Of a stretch of 64,000 bases of DNA, positions 7,537 through 16,296 are shown piece after piece. The notes beneath the pieces were generated by a model that had not been told where the DNA came from, made no database searches, and was given only the letters and a program-made list of their open reading frames with translations. The position numbers and the translations under genes are program-made. Source of the stretch: Clostridiales bacterium (lineage in GTDB: Bacteria; Bacillota; Clostridia; Oscillospirales; Oscillospiraceae); assembly GCA_003150355.1 (NCBI GenBank), contig QAMJ01000014.1, positions 145,068 to 209,067 of the forward strand. Direction: 5' to 3'. Position 1 is the first letter of the stretch, and each line of letters begins with the position of its first letter.

Positions 7537-9411
7537 TTAGACTCTGAGAGCGCGTATCGCATTGAGCACGGCCAAGACCATAACACCGACGTCGGCGAAG
7601 ATCGCGGCCCACATGTTCGCGATACCGAGCGCGCCAAGCAGCAGGCACGCAAACTTGATGACGAGCGCGAACACGATGTTCTCATGCACGATGCGGATGC
7701 ACTTGCGGGATATCTTTATGCCCTTGGCGATCTTCATCGGGTCGTCGTCCATGAGGACGATGTCGGCAGCTTCAATGGCGGCGTCGGAGCCCATCGCACC
7801 CATCGCGATGCCGATATCCGCGCGGGAGAGCACAGGCGCATCGTTGATGCCGTCGCCGACGAAGGCAAGCTTGCCGCGGCCTTCGAGCTTGGAGAGCAGC
7901 ATTTCGACCTTGTCGACCTTGTCGCCGGGCAGCAACTCGCTATAGACCTCGTCGACGCCGAGGTTCTTTGCCGTGTACTGCGCGACCTTGTCAGAGTCGC
8001 CGGTGAGCATGACTGTCTTGGTGACGCCGGCGCGCTTGAGCGCGGCGATGGCCTCCTTCGCGTCGGACTTCTCAACATCGGAGATAAGGATGTGACCGGA
8101 GTACTTGCCGTCGATGGCGATATGGATAACGGTGCCGACGCTGCGGCAGGGAATGGCCTCAATGCCCAGCTGTGCCATGAGCTTGTCATTGCCCGCCGCG
8201 ACGCTCACGCCGTCGACCTTGGCGATGACACCCTTGCCGGAGACCTCCTGGATATCCGTCACGCGGTCACGGTCTATCTCCTTGCCGTAGGCGCGGCGCA
8301 GGCTCTGGCTTATCGGGTGGGAGGAAGCGCACTCGGCAAGTGCCGCGTACTCTATGAGCTTCTCGTTCTCAATGGCGCTGTGGTGGATACCGCTGACCTC
8401 GAACACGCCCTGAGTGAGTGTGCCGGTCTTGTCGAACACCATCGTCTTTACCTGAGACATAGTCTCAAGATAGTTCGAACCTTTTATAAGAATGCCCTCG
8501 TGGCTCGCTCCACCGATGCCGGCAAAGAAGCTGAGCGGGATGCTGATGACCAGAGCGCAGGGGCAGCTGATGACAAGGAAGGTGAGCGCGCGGTAGATCC
8601 ATGTGCTCCACTCGCCGCCCATGCCCATGATGAGGCGAATGACCGGCGGCAGCACCGCGAGTGCCAGAGCGCTGTAGCAGACGACCGGGGTATAGACGCG
8701 GGCGAAGCGGGATATAAAGCTCTCCGCGCGGGACTTGCGCGCACCGGAGCTTTCGACAAGCTCAAGGATCTTGGAGACGGTGGATTCGCCGAAGGCCTTG
8801 CTCGTCCTTATCTTGAGGACGCCCGTCATGTTGATGCAGCCGCTTATGATCTCATCGCCGACGGCGACGTCGCGCGGCAGGCTCTCGCCCGTCAGGGCGC
8901 TGGTGTTGAGGCTGGAGGTGCCTTCAATGACGGTACCGTCAATAGGAACCTTCTCCCCGGGTTGGACGACGATGACGCTACCGATCTCGACCTCGTCCGG
9001 ATCGACGCGCTCAAGCTGACCGTCCTTTTCAATATTCGCGTAGTCGGGGCGGATGTCCATCAGGGCGCTGATGTTGCGGCGGCTCTTGCCGACGGCGTAG
9101 CTCTGGAACAGCTCGCCTATCTGGTAGAACAGCATGACCGCGACGGCCTCGCTAAGATCGGCGCTGCGCTCATACACGGCCAGCGCGATAGCGCCGACGG
9201 TGGCGACGGCCATGAGGAAGTTTTCATCAAAGACCTGCTTGTTGAGAATGCCCTTGAAGGCCTTGCGGAGAATGTCATAGCCGATGACTATATATGCCGC
9301 GAGATACAGTACCACGCTGAGCCATGCCGGGAGACTGACAAGCTTGATGAAGATCAGCAGCACCGCAGCAATGATAATGCGGATCAGATTCTTTTTCTGC
9401 TTTCTGTTCAT
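7537..9411 (-). CDS. Heavy-metal-translocating P1B-type ATPase (Cd/Zn/Co type)
   Basis: A 624-aa integral-membrane metal-efflux pump. It has the CPC translocation motif (VISCPCALVISIP), the phosphorylation site VFDKTGTLT, the P1B-specific HP dipeptide in SSHPISQSL, the nucleotide-binding GDGINDAP loop and eight predicted helices. It lacks the usual N-terminal metal-binding domain, which is instead encoded separately just upstream. The start is the ATG at 9411 with an AGGAG site. CPC plus the ArsR regulator and HMA protein favour Zn2+/Cd2+ (or Pb2+) export over copper. It is transcribed after the HMA gene across a 75-bp gap holding a strong hairpin. Confidence 0.9.
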   Translation of the reverse strand: MNRKQKKNLIRIIIAAVLLIFIKLVSLPAWLSVVLYLAAYIVIGYDILRKAFKGILNKQVFDENFLMAVATVGAIALAVYERSADLSEAVAVMLFYQIGELFQSYAVGKSRRNISALMDIRPDYANIEKDGQLERVDPDEVEIGSVIVVQPGEKVPIDGTVIEGTSSLNTSALTGESLPRDVAVGDEIISGCINMTGVLKIRTSKAFGESTVSKILELVESSGARKSRAESFISRFARVYTPVVCYSALALAVLPPVIRLIMGMGGEWSTWIYRALTFLVISCPCALVISIPLSFFAGIGGASHEGILIKGSNYLETMSQVKTMVFDKTGTLTQGVFEVSGIHHSAIENEKLIEYAALAECASSHPISQSLRRAYGKEIDRDRVTDIQEVSGKGVIAKVDGVSVAAGNDKLMAQLGIEAIPCRSVGTVIHIAIDGKYSGHILISDVEKSDAKEAIAALKRAGVTKTVMLTGDSDKVAQYTAKNLGVDEVYSELLPGDKVDKVEMLLSKLEGRGKLAFVGDGINDAPVLSRADIGIAMGAMGSDAAIEAADIVLMDDDPMKIAKGIKISRKCIRIVHENIVFALVIKFACLLLGALGIANMWAAIFADVGVMVLAVLNAIRALRV

Positions 9412-9440
9412 GGTGCCTCTCCTTTTGGATGATGTCTTGT

Positions 9441-9474
9441 AATACACCCCGCTCAATGTCGAGCGGGGTGTATT
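9441..9474 (-). terminator. Hairpin between the metal chaperone and ATPase genes
   Basis: A perfect 14-bp inverted repeat, AATACACCCCGCTC / GAGCGGGGTGTATT, with a 6-nt loop and no strong T run on the minus strand. It may partly terminate transcription or protect the upstream mRNA. Confidence 0.55.
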
Positions 9475-9486
9475 GGTTTTAAATGT

Positions 9487-9705
9487 TTACATGAAGATCT
9501 CGCAGTCGGGCTCGACCTTGCGGCAGGCCTTGAGAACGTCCTTCATGACCTTTTCGGGCTCCGTACCCTCTTCAAACTCGACGAACATCTTCAGTGCCAT
9601 GAAGTTGACGCTTGCGTCCTTGACACCGGCGGTCTCTTTTGCGGCCTTCTCCATGAGGTTTGCGCAGTTTGCGCAGTCAACATCGATCTTGTAGCTCTTT
9701 TTCAT
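9487..9705 (-). CDS. Heavy-metal-associated (HMA) domain protein
   Basis: A 72-aa single-domain ferredoxin-like HMA protein opening MKKSYKIDVDCANCANLMEK. The CxxC metal site is CANC at residues 11-14; the beta-alpha-beta-beta-alpha-beta length is standard. Its metal loop reads DCANC instead of the classical GMTCxxC of copper chaperones, which fits a divalent metal such as Zn or Cd. It precedes the ATPase gene and probably delivers metal to the pump, replacing the pump's missing N-terminal domain. Regulation is presumably by the divergent ArsR-type repressor. Confidence 0.85.
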   Translation of the reverse strand: MKKSYKIDVDCANCANLMEKAAKETAGVKDASVNFMALKMFVEFEEGTEPEKVMKDVLKACRKVEPDCEIFM

Positions 9706-9732
9706 TTTTATAAGTTCCTTTCCAAGATTAAT

Positions 9733-9771
9733 GATTAAGTGCTTGTTTAATCTTTATGGCTGAAGTATAAT
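9733..9771 (+). promoter_or_regulatory. ArsR-type operator and promoter of the metal regulator
   Basis: GATTAA (9733-9738) and TTAATC (9747-9752) form a 20-bp dyad of the ArsR/SmtB kind, within a wider AAGATTAA/TTAATCTT repeat. It overlaps the -35 TTGTTT (9743-9748) of a promoter whose -10 is TATAAT (9766-9771, 17-bp spacer). Bound repressor should block its own gene and perhaps the divergent efflux operon. Confidence 0.65.
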
Positions 9772-9826
9772 ATGTGCACGGGGGAAAGTCAATGCCTCGG
9801 AGACAGCCTCTGCCAAAAGGGAAAAT

Positions 9827-10621
9827 ATGTTTTCCAAAAGGAAAATGGAAAGGAAAACGCGGGCATCGTACCGCGCAGCTTGCACCATGGATGAGAAGCT
9901 TCTGCCCCACGATCACGGAAATCCGAGAAAGGCTGCTTTCCTGAAAAAGCAGCTTGTGCGCGAGCGTGATTTTGACGCTGTGGCCGATGTGTTCCGTCTG
10001 CTTGACGACAGCAGCCGCCTGAGAATATTCTGGCTGCTGTGCCACTGCGAGGAGTGCGTGGCGAATATTTCGGCGCTGGTGGATATGTCGAGCCCCGCGG
10101 TGTCGCACCACCTGCGGCAGCTGCGCGAGGCCGGGCTTATCACCAGCCGACGCGACGGACGCGAGGTCTATTATAAAGCGGCCGATACGATCGAGGCGCA
10201 ACTGCTGCATAAGGTGACAGAGCGCGTCATGGAGATATCCTGCCCGCGCGGCGGCGAGGGCGAGGCCGCGGGACAGAGCGTCGAGGGCTTCTCCGTCGAG
10301 CAGGTGGAGACAGTGCGGCGCATGCACGATGAACTGCTTGCCCACCCGGAGGAGCGCATCACCATTGAGGAGCTTGCGCACAAATACCTTATGAACCCGA
10401 CGACGCTTAAGGACGTTTTCAAGGCGGTGTACGGGGAGTCGATAGCCTCGCACATGAAGGAGCACCGCATGGAAAAGGCGGCGGAGTTGCTGCGCGAGAC
10501 GGAGCTGAGCATTGCCGCCGTGGCCGAAGCCGTGGGCTATGACAGTGCGGGCAAGTTTTCCTCGGCCTTCCGGGAGCGCTACCACCTGCTGCCCTCGGAG
10601 TACAGAAAGGCACAGAAATAG
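9827..10621 (+). CDS. ArsR-AraC fusion metalloregulator
   Basis: A 264-aa transcription factor with two DNA-binding modules. Residues about 40-125 are an ArsR/SmtB winged helix (LLDDSSRLRIFWLL, then MSSPAVSHHLRQLREAGLI) with a thiolate-rich helix CHCEEC where ArsR/CadC proteins bind metal. Residues about 165-262 are an AraC-type double helix-turn-helix (YLMNPTTLKDVFKAVYG, then AVAEAVGYDSAGKFSSAFRERY). It is divergent from the HMA-ATPase pair, with an ArsR-like dyad between them. The likely role is Cd/Zn-responsive control of the pump. The start at 9827 is uncertain; 9847 is an alternative. Confidence 0.85.
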   Translation: MFSKRKMERKTRASYRAACTMDEKLLPHDHGNPRKAAFLKKQLVRERDFDAVADVFRLLDDSSRLRIFWLLCHCEECVANISALVDMSSPAVSHHLRQLREAGLITSRRDGREVYYKAADTIEAQLLHKVTERVMEISCPRGGEGEAAGQSVEGFSVEQVETVRRMHDELLAHPEERITIEELAHKYLMNPTTLKDVFKAVYGESIASHMKEHRMEKAAELLRETELSIAAVAEAVGYDSAGKFSSAFRERYHLLPSEYRKAQK

Positions 10622-10644
10622 AAATATAACAGGGAGTGGCATAA

Positions 10645-11457
10645 ATGGCTGAGACGATACATCTGGCATCAGCGCGTGAGCTTGATATAGAAAAGACCTT
10701 TGAGTGCGGCCAGTGCTTCCGCTGGAACGCGGACGAGAACGGAGTATACCGAGGCACAGCGTTCGGATATCCCGCGCGGGTCTGGACGGAAAACGGGGAA
10801 GTGTACCTATGCTCGGATGCACCTGAGAAAATGTGGCGCGAATACTTTGACCTTGACCGGGACTATGCCGGGATAAGCGCAGGCTTTCATGGCGGGGAAT
10901 ATCTCGATGCCTGCATAGCCTACGGGCAGGGGATAAGGATACTGCGGCAGGAGCCGTGGGAGGCGCTGTGCTCGTTCATCATTTCCCAGTGCAATAACAT
11001 CAGCCGCATAAAGGGCATCGTTGAGCGCCTGTGCGAAAGCTTCGGCGAGCCCGTTGAGTTTGAGGGCGCGGTGTACTATGCATTTCCATCGGCGCAGAGG
11101 ATAGCCGCGCTCGAACCGGGGGCACTGGATGTGCTGCGCTGCGGGTACCGCGCGCCGTATATCATGTCCGCGGCGCAGGCCGTCGCGGACGGAAGCCTCG
11201 ACCTTGAGGCACTGATAAGCTGCGACTGCGTCAGCGCCCGCGCGCGGCTCATGCGCGAGCAGGGAATAGGGCCGAAGGTCGCAAACTGTGTCGTGCTCTT
11301 CGGACTGTACCATCTCGAAGCGTTCCCGATAGACGTGTGGATAAGGCGCGCGCTCAAGGAGAACTTCCCCAAGGGCTTTGACCCCACGACGCTCGGCGAA
11401 TACGCCGGTCTTGCCCAGCAGTACATATTCTACTACGCCCGCAGCCACGGCAAATAA
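10645..11457 (+). CDS. 8-oxoguanine DNA glycosylase/AP lyase, OGG1 type
   Basis: A 270-aa base-excision-repair enzyme removing 8-oxoguanine opposite cytosine. The N-terminal FECGQCFRWN segment is the OGG1-type entry motif. The helix-hairpin-helix-GPD region reads GIGPKVANCVVLFGL followed by FPIDVWIRR: the Lys of GPKVANC is the Schiff-base nucleophile and the Asp of FPID the catalytic acid. EPWEALCSFIISQCNNI is the usual core helix. The length is normal for clostridial members. It starts 24 bp after the metal-regulator gene, in the same direction, so it may be co-transcribed, though no functional link is known. Confidence 0.92.
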   Translation: MAETIHLASARELDIEKTFECGQCFRWNADENGVYRGTAFGYPARVWTENGEVYLCSDAPEKMWREYFDLDRDYAGISAGFHGGEYLDACIAYGQGIRILRQEPWEALCSFIISQCNNISRIKGIVERLCESFGEPVEFEGAVYYAFPSAQRIAALEPGALDVLRCGYRAPYIMSAAQAVADGSLDLEALISCDCVSARARLMREQGIGPKVANCVVLFGLYHLEAFPIDVWIRRALKENFPKGFDPTTLGEYAGLAQQYIFYYARSHGK

Positions 11458-11462
11458 TATGC

Positions 11463-11490
11463 TTGACTTTACTGCGGAATCTGGTAAAAT
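11463..11490 (+). promoter_or_regulatory. Probable guaB promoter
   Basis: TTGACT, a 16-bp spacer and TAAAAT sit about 35 bp upstream of the guaB start; an AAAAGGGG ribosome site follows. Confidence 0.5.
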
Positions 11491-11520
11491 GGCAAAAAAT
11501 AAGAAAAGGGGTAATATCAT

Positions 11521-12999
11521 ATGGGTCTTCAGGATTTGTACAGCAGCCGTTTTGTCGGTGAGGGGCTCACGTTTGATGACGTGCTTCTTGTCCCTGCCGA
11601 GAGTGACATTCTGCCTGCCGATGTTGAGCTTGGAACATGGCTCACCAATAAAATCAGGCTCAACGTGCCCGTGATGAGCGCCGCCATGGATACCGTCACC
11701 GAGTACCGCATGGCGATCGCAGTTGCGAGAGAGGGCGGCATCGGCGTTATCCATAAGAACATGAGCATTGAGCATCAGGCCGAGCAGGTCGATCTGGTCA
11801 AGCGTTCCGAAAACGGTGTTATTACAAATCCTTTCTACCTCAGCTCCGGCGATACCCTCGGCGACGCGGACGCACTCATGGCGAAGTTCCGCATCTCCGG
11901 CGTGCCCATCGTTGACGAAAACGGCAAGCTCATCGGCATCATCACGAACCGCGATATGAAGTTTGAGACCGATATGAGCCGCCGCATCGACGAGGTCATG
12001 ACCAAGACCGGGCTTGTCACCGGCCTTGTCGGCACGACGCTTGACGAAGCCAAGGCCATCCTCCAGAAGAACCGTATAGAGAAGCTTCCCATAGTCGATA
12101 AGGACTACAAGCTGCGCGGCCTTATCACGATAAAGGACATTGAAAAGGTACTCAAGTACCCGAACTCCGCAAAGGACGCATCCGGCCGTCTGCTCTGCGC
12201 CGCCGCCATCGGCGTCACGAATGACGTGCTCGACCGTACCGGCGCGCTTATCGACGCGGGCGTCGATGTGCTCGTGCTCGACTCTGCCCATGGCCACTCG
12301 GCCAACATCATGCGTACGGTCGAAAAGGTCAAGGCCAAGTACCCCGATGCTCAGCTCGTCGCGGGCAACGTCGCCACCGCGGAGGCGACCGAAGCGCTCA
12401 TCAAGGCGGGCGCGGACTGCGTCAAGGTCGGCATCGGCGCGGGCTCTATCTGCACCACGCGCATCGTCGCCGGTATCGGCATGCCGCAGGTCAGCGCTGT
12501 TCTCCAGTGTGCCGAGATGGGCGACAAGTACGGCATCCCTGTCGTGTCCGACGGCGGCATCAAGTACTCCGGTGATATCGTCAAGGCGCTTGCCGCCGGT
12601 GCAAAGACCGTTATGCTCGGCTCCATGCTTGCCGGCTGCGAGGAAGCACCCGGCGACACCGAGGTGTTCCAGGGCAGGCAGTTCAAGGTCTACCGCGGCA
12701 TGGGCAGCATGGGCGCAATGGCCTGCGGCAGCCGTGACCGTTACTTCCAGCAGAACAACAAGAAGCTCGTTCCCGAGGGTGTCGAGGGGCGCGTGCCTTT
12801 CCGCGGACCCGTGTCCGAGACCATCTATCAGATGATGGGCGGCCTGCGCTCCGGTATGGGCTATGTCGGCGCTCACAATATCGAGCAGCTGCGCACTCAG
12901 TCGAAGTTCGTGCGCATCACGAGCGCCGGTCTCAAGGAGAGCCACCCGCACGATATCTACATCACCAAGGAAGCTCCGAACTACACGATGAATCCCTGA
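11521..12999 (+). CDS. guaB: Inosine-5'-monophosphate dehydrogenase
   Basis: A 492-aa full-length IMP dehydrogenase, catalysing IMP + NAD+ to XMP + NADH, the committed step of GMP synthesis. The catalytic barrel is interrupted by a two-CBS-domain insert at about residues 95-205 (VITNPFYLSSGDTL ... ILQKNRIEKLPIVD). The active-site loop GAGSICTTRIVAGIG carries the catalytic Cys, followed by DGGIKYSGDIVKALAAGA and the flap GSMGAMACGSRDRYF. It is cytoplasmic and tetrameric in the family. Monocistronic, with its own promoter and a strong terminator. Confidence 0.97.
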   Translation: MGLQDLYSSRFVGEGLTFDDVLLVPAESDILPADVELGTWLTNKIRLNVPVMSAAMDTVTEYRMAIAVAREGGIGVIHKNMSIEHQAEQVDLVKRSENGVITNPFYLSSGDTLGDADALMAKFRISGVPIVDENGKLIGIITNRDMKFETDMSRRIDEVMTKTGLVTGLVGTTLDEAKAILQKNRIEKLPIVDKDYKLRGLITIKDIEKVLKYPNSAKDASGRLLCAAAIGVTNDVLDRTGALIDAGVDVLVLDSAHGHSANIMRTVEKVKAKYPDAQLVAGNVATAEATEALIKAGADCVKVGIGAGSICTTRIVAGIGMPQVSAVLQCAEMGDKYGIPVVSDGGIKYSGDIVKALAAGAKTVMLGSMLAGCEEAPGDTEVFQGRQFKVYRGMGSMGAMACGSRDRYFQQNNKKLVPEGVEGRVPFRGPVSETIYQMMGGLRSGMGYVGAHNIEQLRTQSKFVRITSAGLKESHPHDIYITKEAPNYTMNP

Positions 13000-13018
13000 C
13001 GACTCAATATAAAGAAAC

Positions 13019-13057
13019 GACCCGCCGCTCAGTCAATAAACGACTGAGCGGCGGGTC
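13019..13057. terminator. Terminator between guaB and the GT8 gene
   Basis: Perfect 16-bp arms (13019-13034 and 13042-13057) with a 7-nt loop, lying between two convergent genes. No long T tract is seen. Confidence 0.7.
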
Positions 13058-13059
13058 AA

Positions 13060-13875
13060 TTATCCTTTTCGTTCGGTAAGATTCATATAGTGCAGGTACA
13101 GCATGCCGAAGGGATTTTTATAATCCTCGTGCCACGGCTTGTTTTTTCCGCAGAAGTGCAGGACGGCGGTGTTGTGCATGACCCAGTACAGGTCGTGCTT
13201 GCCGGTGCTGCGGATAAGGTACTTGGAGTAATTGCGCACGTCATAGTTCCAGATAACGTCGTCAACGGGCACGGTCTGATCGCCGTAGAGGATGTTGAAC
13301 ACGTCCTGATCCGGGAGTATCAGCTCCTTTTCGTGCTCATTGACGCAGCGGAAAACATCCTCCGCAGTGACGAGCCTGCGCGCGGCGTTCAGGTCGATGA
13401 GCATGACACCGGAGTTAAAGTATTCATGCTCCGTATCGAGCCGAACCTGATTGATCTCATTCGCCATTTCGGTAAGCCCCGTGTGCGCCGCGGCGGCAAA
13501 GGTCTTTCCACACAGGTTCAGCTCCCACAGCGGGCGCAGGGGATTGATAATGAGCATATCCGGGTCGAGGTACAGCACCCTTTCCACCTCCTGCGGCAGG
13601 ATGAGCGGGGATAGGAGGCGGTAGTACATCTCCTTGGGGTAGCGCTTGCTGGTAGGGGCGTTTTCAAAGAGAGCTGTGTCAACGGTGACGGGACGCAGCT
13701 TCGCGCCGAAGAGGGCGCAGAAATCCGCGAGCTCCTCCAGCTTATCGCCGGGGATGGCGCTGTGGAGCAGATACACCGTCACGTCCGTCTCATTCGGGTT
13801 GCTGGCAAAGAAAGAGCAGAGCATGACCTTGCAGGGCGGCAGATAGTTTTCATCAAGGGTAAGCAGTAAATTCAT
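13060..13875 (-). CDS. Glycosyltransferase family 8 protein
   Basis: A 271-aa GT-A-fold retaining glycosyltransferase of family 8 (the galactosyl/glucosyltransferase family of lipopolysaccharide and cell-surface glycans). The metal-binding DxD motif is YLDPDMLI near residue 100, and the C-terminal metal/phosphate motif HFCGKNKPW is present. MNLLLTLDENYLPPCKVML is the typical start. It probably adds a sugar from a UDP donor to a surface polymer. It lies 10 bp downstream of the MFS gene on the same strand, so the two may share a transcript, without an obvious functional tie. Confidence 0.88.
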   Translation of the reverse strand: MNLLLTLDENYLPPCKVMLCSFFASNPNETDVTVYLLHSAIPGDKLEELADFCALFGAKLRPVTVDTALFENAPTSKRYPKEMYYRLLSPLILPQEVERVLYLDPDMLIINPLRPLWELNLCGKTFAAAAHTGLTEMANEINQVRLDTEHEYFNSGVMLIDLNAARRLVTAEDVFRCVNEHEKELILPDQDVFNILYGDQTVPVDDVIWNYDVRNYSKYLIRSTGKHDLYWVMHNTAVLHFCGKNKPWHEDYKNPFGMLYLHYMNLTERKG

Positions 13876-13885
13876 TGTGATCTCC

Positions 13886-15130
13886 TCATTCGTCTTTCTT
13901 CATCAGCTTTGAAGAGCCTATGTAGAGCGGGATCGCCGCAAGCTGCGCGATGACCGAAACTGCGATCATCGCCGGGATGCTGACATCGTACAGCACGCCC
14001 ATGAGCCAGCTGCCGAGAAACCAGAACGCGCCGAAGGAGCACTCAAACACTCCGTAGCCGGTTGCGCGGCTGGCTTTCGGCACCATGCTCGTGACCGCGG
14101 CCTTGAGTATCGACTCCTGCGCGCCCATGCCCACGCCCCAGAGCGCGACGCCGATGAGCAGCATCGGCACGGAATCAAACGCAAACACGAACACCGCAAA
14201 CGGCGCGGAGATGACCGTCGACAATACGAGCGCCTTTACGCCGTTCTTGTCGTACATCATCCCGAAGAACAGGGCGGCAACCGCGTCGACGAGCATTGCG
14301 CCCGCATAGAGAAGCGGCAGGCTGCCGGTCGAGACGAGTGCGCTCGTCTCGCTCAGCCCGGAGGTGAGGTGCGAGTATGTGCGCGACACGTGCATGATAA
14401 TTATCGAGTAGTCAATGAAGCCGAAAGCAAAGAGGCTGATACCGGCGATGTAGAGAATGAATTCCTTTTTTATCTTGAACGGGACATACTCTTTCGGTTC
14501 CGGTTCAAAATGCTCGGGATTCGGGAACTTGCAGCGCGTGACGATAAGGAGAATGAGCGTTATCGCGCCGGGGATGGCCAGCACCGCAAAGCAGGTGGAG
14601 TAAATTTCAAAGGTTGTGCCCTCGGTCTTGAAGAGCATCACGAGGTAGAGCAGCACCGGGCCGATGAACGCGCCGATTTGGTCGAGCACCTCCTGAATGC
14701 CGAAGCTCTTGCCGACGCCCTCCTGAGATGCGGCAAAGGACATGATGGTATCTTTCGCGGGCTTCTTTATCGCCTTGCCCATGCGCTGGATGACCAGCAG
14801 CACGCAGGCCGCGATCCAGCCGTGCTCGCCGACGAGGGCGAGAGCGGGGACGGCGATGATATCCAGCACGTAACCGGCTATGGTCATCGGCCAATACTGC
14901 TTGGACTTGTCCGTCAGCTTGCCGAATACATAGCGCATCGAGTAGCCTACAAGCTCGCCGAGACCGGAGATGAAGCCTATCGTCGCCGCTGAAGCGCCGA
15001 GCAGGGACAGGTATGCGCCGCGTATGCTTGACGCACCCTCATGCGTCATGTCCGAGAACAGGCTGACAATGCCGAAGAGAATTATGAACAGCATCGCCTG
15101 AGAGAGCTTTTTCTTTCCTTTGTTTTCCAA
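13886..15130 (-). CDS. MFS transporter
   Basis: A 414-aa major-facilitator-superfamily permease with about twelve hydrophobic helices. An early loop, LFSDMTHEGASSIRGAYLSLLG, and the Arg/Lys-rich central loop (KFPNPEHFEPEPKEYVPFKIKK) separate the two six-helix halves. GKAIKKPAKDTIMSFA is typical of a bacterial MFS subgroup of unknown substrate. It is an inner-membrane protein upstream of the GT8 gene. No regulator is adjacent. Confidence 0.85.
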   Translation of the reverse strand: MENKGKKKLSQAMLFIILFGIVSLFSDMTHEGASSIRGAYLSLLGASAATIGFISGLGELVGYSMRYVFGKLTDKSKQYWPMTIAGYVLDIIAVPALALVGEHGWIAACVLLVIQRMGKAIKKPAKDTIMSFAASQEGVGKSFGIQEVLDQIGAFIGPVLLYLVMLFKTEGTTFEIYSTCFAVLAIPGAITLILLIVTRCKFPNPEHFEPEPKEYVPFKIKKEFILYIAGISLFAFGFIDYSIIIMHVSRTYSHLTSGLSETSALVSTGSLPLLYAGAMLVDAVAALFFGMMYDKNGVKALVLSTVISAPFAVFVFAFDSVPMLLIGVALWGVGMGAQESILKAAVTSMVPKASRATGYGVFECSFGAFWFLGSWLMGVLYDVSIPAMIAVSVIAQLAAIPLYIGSSKLMKKDE

Positions 15131-15319
15131 GAGAATCGCCGTCTTTCACAATTGCCGGGACTTAAAACCCGGATTTGCCCGCCGCTTATAAAGCGGCGCT
15201 GACTGATTGCAAAACTTATTATAATACCGCATTTGCCGCCAATGTCAAGAAAATCCCATTTACAACGGGGAAAATATGGGATATGATAAATGAAAACTAA
15301 TGCACACATGGAGCTGGAC

Positions 15320-16057
15320 ATGAAGGATTTTTTTGCTATATACGATACGCTGCTTGCCGGGACAGACACGGAAGAGACCGTTGCCGCCGCGATATCCGGC
15401 GGCGGCTGGAGCGCCGCGGAGACGGAGACGGCCTTCGGCATCGCGATGACTGTGGAGGAAGACACCGCGCCGCGAATGTTCCGAGGAGACATGACCGGTA
15501 TGCCGCTCAGGGAGCTTGCACAGGCTTCAAAGAGCTGGAACCTGCGCGAGGCGTCATTCGGCATGGCGGCAGTGAATGCGTATTATAACACCCCGGAGCG
15601 GCTGGAGCGCCTCGGCGCTTATGAGCCGGTAGAAAACTACTGCACGGCGGGGCTCGACCTGCGCGGGCAGACGATAGGCGTGGTGGGGCACCTCAAGCTG
15701 ACGCCCGGGATACGCAGCAGCGCCGCACAGATATGGACGCTTGAGCGCGACCCGAAGCCCGGCGACTATCCGGATTCCGCCTGCGATGAGCTGCTGCCGC
15801 GCTGCGGCACGGTCATAATCACGGCGAGCACGCTTGTGAACAAGACGCTCCCGCATCTTTTAGAGCTTTGCCGGGATGCCTATACGATACTTGTGGGGCC
15901 GAGCTGCCCCATGTGCCCGGAGCTTTTGGAGCACGGCATTGATCGCCTTGCAGGGCTTGTCATCACCGACAGAGCGGGCATGACGGCGCAGATAAATTCA
16001 GCCCGGCGCGCAACGCCCTATCCGATGGGGAAGCCGTTTCTATTGAAAAAAGACTGA
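15320..16057 (+). CDS. DUF4213/DUF364 protein, putative metal-chelation family
   Basis: A 245-aa cytoplasmic protein. The N-terminal part matches the DUF4213 enolase-like domain (DMTGMPLRELAQASKSWNLREAS) and the C-terminal part the Rossmann-like DUF364 domain (ASTLVNKTLPHLLELC ... LVGPSCPMCPELLEHGI). Families of this kind are described as putative heavy-metal-chelation proteins and occur near metal or molybdopterin genes; no reaction is established. I choose ATG 15320, six bases after GGAG; ATG 15290 is also in frame. It is monocistronic, divergent from the MFS gene, and ends in a hairpin. Confidence 0.75.
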   Translation: MKDFFAIYDTLLAGTDTEETVAAAISGGGWSAAETETAFGIAMTVEEDTAPRMFRGDMTGMPLRELAQASKSWNLREASFGMAAVNAYYNTPERLERLGAYEPVENYCTAGLDLRGQTIGVVGHLKLTPGIRSSAAQIWTLERDPKPGDYPDSACDELLPRCGTVIITASTLVNKTLPHLLELCRDAYTILVGPSCPMCPELLEHGIDRLAGLVITDRAGMTAQINSARRATPYPMGKPFLLKKD

Positions 16058-16066
16058 TAAGCAATG

Positions 16067-16087
16067 ACTGCCGCATTTCGCGGCAGT
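16067..16087 (+). terminator. Terminator after the DUF364 gene
   Basis: ACTGCCGC / GCGGCAGT (8-bp arms, 5-nt loop) followed by a T-rich TTCTTGATT. The ISL3 relic begins nine bases later. Confidence 0.6.
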
Positions 16088-16095
16088 TCTTGATT

Positions 16096-16190
16096 GGTTG
16101 TAAACTAAAAGTTGGGGTACCCGGGTAAACCTGGGCACTCCAACTTTTAGCATGTGGGGAAAAATAAGAGTAGAGCATAACAGAAAAATC
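16096..16190 (+). mobile_element. Solo right end of the ISL3 element
   Basis: This segment (starting GGTTGTAAACTAAAAGTTGG) is base-for-base the reverse complement of 53457-53551, the right end of the intact ISL3 element, including its terminal repeat and wobble-paired hairpin. There is no transposase here. It stops abruptly at 16190, exactly where another ISL3-type tip begins. Confidence 0.85.
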
Positions 16191-16236
16191 GGTTCTGTGT
16201 CAATGGTTGGGGCAGGGCATAACGAAAAAATGACGG
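16191..16236 (+). mobile_element. ISL3-type left-tip relic
   Basis: GGTTCTGTGTCAATGGTTGG and the following GGCAGGGCATAACG resemble the left tip of the intact element at 51624 with several substitutions. As there, the tip is followed by a strong hairpin, here serving as the dnaJ terminator. Confidence 0.65.
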
Positions 16237-16239
16237 CAA

Positions 16240-16271
16240 AAGGCGCTGCGCGATACGCCGCGCAGCGCCTT
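16240..16271 (-). terminator. Terminator after dnaJ
   Basis: AAGGCGCTGCGCG / CGCGCAGCGCCTT (13-bp arms, 6-nt loop), followed on the minus strand by TT and later a T-rich tract. Confidence 0.7.
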
Positions 16272-16296
16272 GAAATGTACTGTAATGTCTTATGTT

